Positions 56,466 to 64,000 of a DNA stretch of 64,000 nt are shown here, one piece after another. A model generated the notes under the pieces. The model made no database searches, was not told the origin of the DNA, and was given only the letters and a program-made list of their open reading frames with translations. The first letter of the stretch is position 1. The number at the start of each line of letters is the position of its first letter. The stretch is from the NCBI GenBank assembly GCA_025617745.1, contig CM046870.1, positions 22,797,501 to 22,861,500 on the forward strand, read 5' to 3'. This DNA is from Heliocidaris erythrogramma. Lineage: Eukaryota > Echinodermata > Echinoidea > Camarodonta > Echinometridae. The translations under genes and the position numbers were made by a program.

Positions 56466-57005
56466 TAATGAGAGACCCTAATTATTAACAGCGTACGTTT
56501 TCCATAATTTCCACTCCTCTGTTACCTAATTTAGGAGCGAGCGCACAAATAACATTATATAAATCGTTTTTACGCTTCATGTGGAACTACCCAAAAAAAA
56601 TACAATATTCAAATAGTGACAAACTTTAAATGTTTTTTCTTTACTTTTACTTTCTTTATTTTTTCCCAAGCTTGCTCCTGAAGACTACTGATCCTCAGGT
56701 CCGACAATTCCACATTTCTCCTTCTTTTAGTATGTGCCAAATAAACATCACGATAACATGTGAACATCAACACAATTTATCTGAAGTAGATATCAAACTA
56801 GTGATTTGCTAGTGGTTTTCCTTTTTATTATCAGTATCAAGAGGGCGCTTCATATAAATTAAATTTGAACGTAATTTTTACTCTTTTATTTAGGCAATTT
56901 TTTTAGATGAAATATTTAATTGTTGAAGTGAAATCAAATGATAATAAAAGAAAACACAAAAGTACACCATACGGCGCACACTGCATTAGTCTATGAGCCA
57001 ACGTA
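56466..57005. other. no gene recognised
   Basis: AT-rich spacer before the large foldback element. Confidence 0.4.
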
Positions 57006-59164
57006 GACCCCCCTCCCCCCCCCCCCCTTAGGCACAATTTTTTGTGATGTTTTCCTGGTAGCTAGGACCCTAGGCTATCAGAATCTGCCTGTTTGCCAAA
57101 GAGTTAGTGGTGGGTGTGGCCACCAGGGCCGTTACCATGGCAACGCATCAAGGAAATATAGGAATTTACTAAAATACCTAATATTTCTAATTCAGAAATC
57201 TAAAAAATGACTGGTAACCATCTAAATATATGTATTTTGAGTTTCCTGATTGATTGAAACCAAAATCTAGGTCATTTAAAGTCACGGTCATGTCAAAAAA
57301 TGGCCGTTACTATGGAAACGGTAACATACAAAATTTAGATTTTGGAAAAATATCTAAACTTATCAGTATAAAATAGACAGAGAGGTGTCTACACAATCTT
57401 AGATTATATTTTTCTGTTAGCTAGGACCCTTAGCTATCATAATCTGCCTGTTTTCCATAGAGTTCATGGTGGGCGTGGTCACTAGGGCCGTTACCATGGC
57501 AACACATAGCGAAATACTGGAAATTAGAAAATACCGTATATTTGTCATTTAACAGCATAAAATATATGGTAAAGCCTCTAATATATGTATTTCAACCTGC
57601 CCCACTGACTCCAACTACAATCTGAGCCATTTGAAGTCATGGGCGTGTAAAAAAGGGCCGTTGCTATGGAAACGGTCCCACAAAATGTTTATATTTGTGT
57701 AAAATATCTATGATTTATCAATACAAAATAGAAAACAACTGTCTGCACAATCTTAAATTGTGTTTTTCTGTAAGCTCGGACCCTCAGCTCTCATAATCTG
57801 CCTATTTTCCAAAGATTTCATGATGGGCGTGGCCGCTAGGGCCGTTACCATGGTAACATAACGAAATACTGGAATTTAGAAAATACCGTATATTTGTAAT
57901 TTAGCAGCATGAAATATAGATGGTAAGGACTCTAATATATGTATTTCAAGCTGCCCCACTTATTCCAACCACAATCTGAGTCATTTGAAGTCATGGGCGT
58001 GTCAAAAAAGGGCCGTTGCTATGGAAACGGTCCCACAAAATGCTGTTATTTGTGGAAAATATCAATGATTTATCAATACAAAAAAGAAAACAACTGTCTG
58101 TACAATCTTAAATCATGTTTTTCTGTTAGGTAGGACCCTCAGCTCTCATTTTCTTCCTATTTTACGTAAAGTTGGTAGTGGGCGTGACCACTAGGGTTGT
58201 TACCATGGTAACACACCAAGGAATTGAATTTTAGAAAATACTATATATCTATAATTCAACATCACAAAAACAAATTGTAACCATCTAACTATATGTATTT
58301 TGGGGTGCCCGTTTGATTGCAAGTAGAATCAGAGACATTGGAAGGCACTGTCATGTCAAAACATGGCTGTTGCTATAGAAACAGTATGATAAAAATTGAA
58401 CATTTCTGTAACTAATCAACACAAAACAAAGAACATGTGTATGTACACCCTAAAATGGTGTTTATCTGTCAGCTAAATCTGAGTCATTGGAAGTCACCGT
58501 CATGTCAAAACATGGTTGTTGCTATAGAAATGTTATGGTGAATTAATAAATATTAGTGAAAAAATATGTAACTATCCAATGCACTTTATAAAGTAAGGGT
58601 ATCCACAACCTGAAATGAGGTTTTCCCCCCTGTACGTTAGCTAGGACCCTGGATATCATATCCTCCGTGACTGCCACAAAGGTGGATACTGGGCGACCAC
58701 TCGGGCTGTTACCATGGTAATAAGATAGGAAATAACATATATGTGTAATTCAACAACGTGAAAATATTTAGTAGGCATTACATCTATTTCAAGCAGCTCT
58801 TTTGAGTGCAATTCTGTTGTGCGCTTTCAAGGTCACAGTCAGGTACACGATTATAATTCTTATTATCCGTTTGGTCTCAAACTGACGCCGATGGTGGGTG
58901 TGAGCACCAGCCCCATTACTATGGCAACGCACCATCAAAATATTGGAAATTGTTTGAAAATAACATATACATGTATATATATTCGATTTCAATAATAGAA
59001 AACACAAAATATTGGTCTGGATATACATATCATAAACTTCCAGAGTTATGACACTAAATTACAGTCATAATCCGAATCACTTAAGACAATAGTAATGTCA
59101 AAACATGGTTGTTGGCTTTGTTGCCATGGTAGTATTATTATTAAAAAGGTGACAGATTTTTGTT

Positions 59165-61380
59165 ATTACACAGCGGCAATTATATTGCAAAGACATTTTT
59201 TAATCCCCCATGTGGGGGACCGTTACAGTAACAACAGCTGATCCTAACTGGTTAGCTGTACTTGAGTAGTTATGCTTCCACCTCTATGCCTTGGCGTTGG
59301 GAGGGAGGCAATGGAGGCTTAATAAATGGATTCACCTCAGTCACAGAACCTAATGTATTCATAAGATGATAAACTTGTCGGTCTGTAGCTAAACCTGTCT
59401 ACTTGAAATAAATCTGAGAAGATTGGAATAGAATTAGCATACTTTCCCCTAATCCTACACATAGAAAATCTGCATGTTCATTAAGGATTAACAGCATGGC
59501 CAAGGTGGTCTAGGATTTGGACTTCATCAGAAACAGGGCCAAAGGATTGAATTTTTGGGTGCCTCATCATAGATCAAGTCCAGTGTTGATACCTGCCTGG
59601 AGTTTTTTATATTTGCTAGAAGGTATTCAAAAGAGTCACTGAGAAGGCCTGTGGTGCAATTGCAGCTCAGCATTCTCATGACTTGCATGATTGGGGTACA
59701 TGTATATTAGCCATGGACTTGATGTGTTGGGGACCATAAGACCTATAAGTTTACATATTGGTTGCCCTTACAGTTAAGCTGCAGTTCTTTTGGCTTTAGA
59801 GTAGATATGGCCTATAGTTTGTGAGATTGTTCCTCTAATACTTTCTTGCCTTAAGCATGGTTGGATAAAGGATGGGGTATATTTTTGGTAGAGTTTAGTG
59901 GCTAAGTCCATAATATTTTGAAATTAGTGATCACCAGCGGGTTTGTCTATCCATCTTTTACAGCTTTAAGGCGTTCTGCAGCCTTACTTGAACTGAGTAT
60001 TCTTTTATTAAAACTTGGTTGACTTTCTTACAAGTCTGATATGGTGAGGCACTCTTATCTGGCTTGAATCACAGGCTAAGAAGGTCATGGTGAGGAGATT
60101 GTCCAACCCTCCTCCGGTTTGGTTTGGCAGAATAAAGTCAGAACTCAGGATGGAGATATAGGTGTCATCTATACCTCCACCACTATATATGTTAGAAGAG
60201 AATACATTTTTTGCAATACTTGAGTAATGTCTCTATGGTTAGGATGAAGATGATGAGTGAATCCTCACTTCACCCTAGAGGGAATTCAAATTTACTTAGT
60301 ATAGTTTGGTATGTAATTCTGAAGTCTGTCAATGCCTTATTGTATCTGTTCTTCATGATAACTCTGATGGGTAATCCTCAACCTCATCCGAAGTAGCGGG
60401 TGTTGCTGCAAGAGGAATTCTGCTGAAAATGTTCCGTACCTCTATCCCAAGGATGCTCTCTAACTTCTCATTCCTAATGGCATCCATTTATAGAACTCCT
60501 TGAAGGGGCAAAGTGGAATACAAGTAGCTCTCACTCATGTCAACTGGGTGTGGACACTTATGTACCTCAGTTGTCATTTCACAGATGACTGTGAACTCAA
60601 AACCGACACATTAATTGCAGTTAGCAGTACAGTCAGAAATTAACTTTATAAAAATATATCATTACTAACATTATCTTTCGTGTTGTGAAATCACAGAAAT
60701 ATGTCACTATTTTCTAAATATAGATTTCTCGATCATAATCTGCCTTAGCAGCGACCATATTTGGATATGATCATTGGGAATAAATGATTAACATTTTCAA
60801 TGCAATCATTCAGGCTGCTTGCAATGGAGATATCTAGCATGTCTATACTGTTATATTGTTTTAAAATAATGTTCAACTCAAACAATGCCACTTTCTGAAA
60901 TGCCAATATTTTAAAGATGCTTTTGGTGCTCACGGCCACAGTACAACACCTACCAAGTGGTCAAAGTTAATACTGTAATACGACAGCACAGTAGATGAGA
61001 GTATCTCTAAGTACAGTGGTACCTTTTTAATATGAATTTGCTTATAAAATACAATGAATTTTCAGAAGCCTTGCATATCTATTTGAATATTTGCATCTTC
61101 GTTTGTCATAGCAAGTGTCCTCCCAGGCATGAACTTGAGGTCTCCAACCTGGAAAATATTGTTAATCTGGATTTGAACCAATAGGACAGTTGCACTTGTT
61201 TATAATTCATAATACATAAATATCCCTTTCTTAAAAATCAATATTAGCTTTCTTATCATTCTTTTCCTTTAGCAACGGCATATTTTTATATGACTGACCT
61301 AAACTAATCCGGCTTTTGATTGCAATTAAAGGCGCAGCTTCAATTGTGTATAATTAGATGCCTACATTGTACTTTGTTAC
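59165..61380. other. centre of foldback element, no gene recognised
   Basis: Minus-strand fragments such as SRQVSTLDLIYDEAPKNSIL and CPFKEFYKWMPLGM look faintly like old coding sequence but are too short and interrupted to name. Otherwise AT-rich. Confidence 0.3.
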
Positions 61381-61384
61381 ATTA

Positions 61385-61615
61385 CAAAATGGTGGAAGCA
61401 CTGTGGTATATTGGTGAAGGCCTTTCACTCTCATACGAGAGCTCTTGGATTCGATCCTTGATCGGTGTTTACATCCCTGGGCAAGGTGTTTTGCCCACAT
61501 TTGTTTTGCTTGACCCAGATGTATGAATTGTGTACAAGGCAATGATAGTTGCAGGGCAGTAATATTACTGATGTGCTTATCCTGGGTAAGTAAGATCAAT
61601 TTTATATTATTATCT
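61385..61615 (+). mobile_element. tRNA-derived SINE inside foldback element
   Basis: Head GTGGTATATTGGTGAAGGCC with B box GGATTCGATCC, then CCTGGGCAAGGTGTTTTGCC and GACCCAGATGTATGAATTG, a SINE body, and an ATTATTATCTATTATT tail. More diverged than the 9157 SINE and a different family. Confidence 0.7.
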
Positions 61616-63265
61616 ATTATTCTAAAACTCTTGTTTTTGGGTGCCTTACCATGGTAGCTACCTTGACAGTCTCACTCACAGCCAACTTTGTGGCTACTAG
61701 GAAGCTTTCGATTATGATAGCTGAGGGTCCTAGCTGACAGATAAACACCATTTTAAGCTGTATATACTATTTGTTCTTTGTTTTGTGTTGAAATATTCAA
61801 TTTTTATCATATTGTTTCCATAGCAACAGCCATGTTTTGACATGACGGTGACTTCCAATGACTCTGATTCTACTTGCAATCAAACGGGCACCCCAAAGTA
61901 CATGTAGTTATATGGGTACAATTTGTTTTTGTGATGTTGAATTACAGATATATAGTATTTTCTAAAATTCAATTCCTTGGTGTGTTACCATGGTAACAAC
62001 CCTAGTGGACACGCCCACTACCAACTTTATATAAAATAGGAAGAATATGAGGGCTGAAGCTCCTAGCTAACAGAAAAACATGATTTATGTTTGTGCAGAC
62101 AGTTGTTTTCTTTTTTGTATTGATAAATCATATATATTTTCCACAAATAGCAGCATTTTGTGGGACCGTTTCCATAGCAACGGCCTTTTTTTACACGCCC
62201 ATGACTTCAAATGACTCAGATTGTGGTTGGAATCAGTAGGACAGCTTGAAATACATATATTAGAGGCCTTACCATATATTTTATGCCGCTAAATGACAAA
62301 TATACGGTATTTTCTAAATTCCAGTGTTACGCTATGTGTTACCATGGTAACGGCCCTAGCGGCCACGCCCACCACCACTTTGATGTCAAACAAGCAAATT
62401 ATGATAGCTGAGGGTCACAACTAATATAAAAACATTATCAAAGACTGTGCAGACATTTTTTTCTTTCTATTTTGTAATGGTTAGTTATAGATTTTTTCAC
62501 AAATATCAGCTTTTTGTTGGACCGTTTCCATAGCAACGGCCTTTTTTGACACACCCATGACTTTAAATGGCTCAGATTGTGATTGCAATCTATCAGCCAG
62601 CTTGAAATACACATAATGGGATACTTACCATATATTTTATAGCTATTGAATTACAAAGATGCAGTATTTTCTAAGAATCCAGTATTTTTGGTGTGTTACC
62701 ATAGTAACGGTCCTACAGGCCACACCCACCACCAACTGTACATGAAATAGGCAGATTATGATAGCTGAGGGTCCTAGCTAATAGAAAAACATACTTTAGG
62801 CTTGTGCATACACCTTTTTGGCTATTTCATATTTATAAGTTTGGAAAGTTGTCAAAAAAACCGGCTTTTTATGGTACCGTTTCCACAGTAACGGCCATTT
62901 TTGGACACGCCCATGACTTTAAATGGCTCTGATTATGGTTGCAATCGATTGGGCACCTTAAAATACATATATTAGGATGCTTACCAAGTATTTTTAGATT
63001 CGTGAATTGGAATTATATGACTTTTCCTAAAATTCATATTTTTCTTGATCCGTTACCATGGTAACGGCCCTGGTGGCCACACCCACCACCAACTTTATGG
63101 CAAACAAGCAGATTCTGATAGCTGAGGGTCCTAGCTAACAGAAAAACATCATTTAAAATTGTGCCTAAGGGGGGGGACCTTTTCGGTTTCTGGCCCATGG
63201 ACTACATGCTGTTTGTATCAAATATACGACGCGGTAGTCAAAGTCATGATTTTCATCCCTGACTA

Positions 63266-63545
63266 AAGGTACGTTCACACGTAGAGCGATAGCATCGATG
63301 CTATCGAGGTGTCGATGCTATTTTGGTGAAGACCAGATAGTGTCGAGACCAAACGCTGTCTGAACGCAGATAGTCACGAGATAGAAGCGAGTTTCCAAAA
63401 TATTCTTGCAGCGAGTTTAGCAGGATTAAATCTCAGGATCCAGCGACAAAGCATCGACGCTTTGCGGTTGACCACCCACCGCGCTTGTGACTATTTGTAA
63501 TGTGAGCGCAATCGCTGCTATCTTCACTCGCTGCTATTGTAATTC
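63266..63545. mobile_element. partial TIR element with ATAGCATCGATGCTAT palindrome
   Basis: AAAGGTACGTTCACACGTAG resembles the starts of several DNA transposons. It is followed by the perfect 20-bp palindrome CGATAGCATCGATGCTATCG (63287-63306) and repeated GATGCTAT / GCTGCTAT words. No matching right end is seen before the window stops. Confidence 0.45.
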
Positions 63546-64000
63546 TGTCTGTTTCATGTGGTGCTCTAATATAATGCAATGTATTCATGTGATGTACCCT
63601 CTTCCCTACTTTTTTCTATTATCATTCTGTCTGTTTCATCTGGTACTGTAATGTAATGTGATGTGATGTATATAGGGGTAAGTAGCTAATGTGTATACTG
63701 TGTGGTAAGGAAGGGGGTTGTTTTGTTGTTTGTTTTTTGGGGGTTCCTTCTTTTTATCTTTTTCTTTTTTATATATGACCAGGCACCACAAAACCACCCA
63801 AAAGTCGCACTGTGTGATTTTCAGTTAGAGCTCAATCAATGTGTTTTGGTTGGCATGCATGGTCAAATTTTAGTTTTGGGTATTTCCTGTGGAGGCACCA
63901 AACAATCTAGAAGTGGTATTTTTGACAGCTTTTTATCAGACTTATGTGTGTCTTCTCTGGATTTTGTTGTATTACTTTTTCTTTTTCACGACCCTGAATA
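63546..64000. other. no gene recognised
   Basis: ATTCTGTCTGTTTCAT occurs twice (63540 and 63632) in an imperfect 92-bp duplication; the rest is T-rich. Confidence 0.5.

Larger units (their letters stand above)
57006..63177. mobile_element. 6.2-kb foldback element carrying an X-box array
   Basis: Outer ends CCCCCCCTTAGGCACAATTT and GTGCCTAAGGGGGGG are inverted, and the arms stay complementary for about 2.1 kb (left, 57006-59160) and 1.5 kb (right, 61640-63177). Each arm is a tandem array of a roughly 355-bp unit containing GTTACCATGGTAAC, CATGGGCGTGTCAAAAAAGG, GTTGCTATGGAAAC and TAGCTAGGACCCTCAGCT. I count about 12 X-box-like palindromes on the left and 9 on the right. The centre (59165-61640) is non-repetitive and includes a SINE. 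No transposase was recognised. Foldback (Galileo-like) architecture is an inference from shape. Confidence 0.85.

Noticed and set aside
59500-60500. Faint polymerase-like peptides in the centre of the foldback
   Set aside because: Fragments are short, interrupted and lack any catalytic motif, so no family can be named.

Overview
Eukaryotic genomic window, most likely from a marine invertebrate deuterostome; an echinoderm such as a sea urchin is my best guess. I infer this from AT-rich sequence packed with small transposons, long G or C runs inside short inverted-repeat elements, tRNA-derived SINEs with (ATT)n tails, and introns full of CTAG and GGCCTA words. The species call is an inference and rests on no search.

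Only one host protein gene is clear: an SLC6-type sodium-dependent neurotransmitter/amino-acid transporter on the minus strand. Five exons (33037-32890, 30397-30266, 6722-6559, 6112-5925, 1503-1365) join in phase at GT/AG sites. They encode about 257 residues, from a plausible start Met through TM1, TM2, TM3, the disulfide-bearing large extracellular loop and TM4. The gene runs off the left edge. Intron 2 is about 23.5 kb and is almost wholly transposon sequence. The segment just upstream of exon 1 is tandemly duplicated, with one SINE and one MITE inserted in different copies. A canonical tRNA-Arg(UCU) gene lies at 55318-55389, with a deleted sister copy beside it.

The rest is a dense mobile-element landscape. 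0-12.9 kb: LINE fragments, a 1.47-kb long-TIR element with a 9-bp target duplication, a Tigger relic whose 3' region carries histone-type stem-loops, a SINE sharing its tail with a neighbouring LINE, and a triplicated segment. 14-22.2 kb: three copies of a 21-bp minisatellite element, one holding a 1.0-kb TIR element and abutting a 1.9-kb long-TIR element. 22.3-29.1 kb: a three-level nest (21-bp-phased element, TTAA-inserted element, TTA-inserted 5.9-kb element). 29.6-34.6 kb: MITEs around SLC6 exons 1 and 2. 36.7-40.5 kb: two Tc1/mariner/IS630-type relics. 44.4-50.1 kb: an identical 385-bp direct repeat pair and a mariner-like element. 52-54.7 kb: two Penelope-like copies in inverted orientation. 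57.0-63.2 kb: a 6.2-kb foldback element carrying about 21 X-box (RFX-type) motifs alternating at about 170 and 184 bp.

The signals I regard as most novel are the five-copy family with TATAGGTTTTCCC ends and a degenerate 21-bp phase, the 21-bp TTTCGAG minisatellite element with a few interchangeable 4-bp words, and the X-box foldback.
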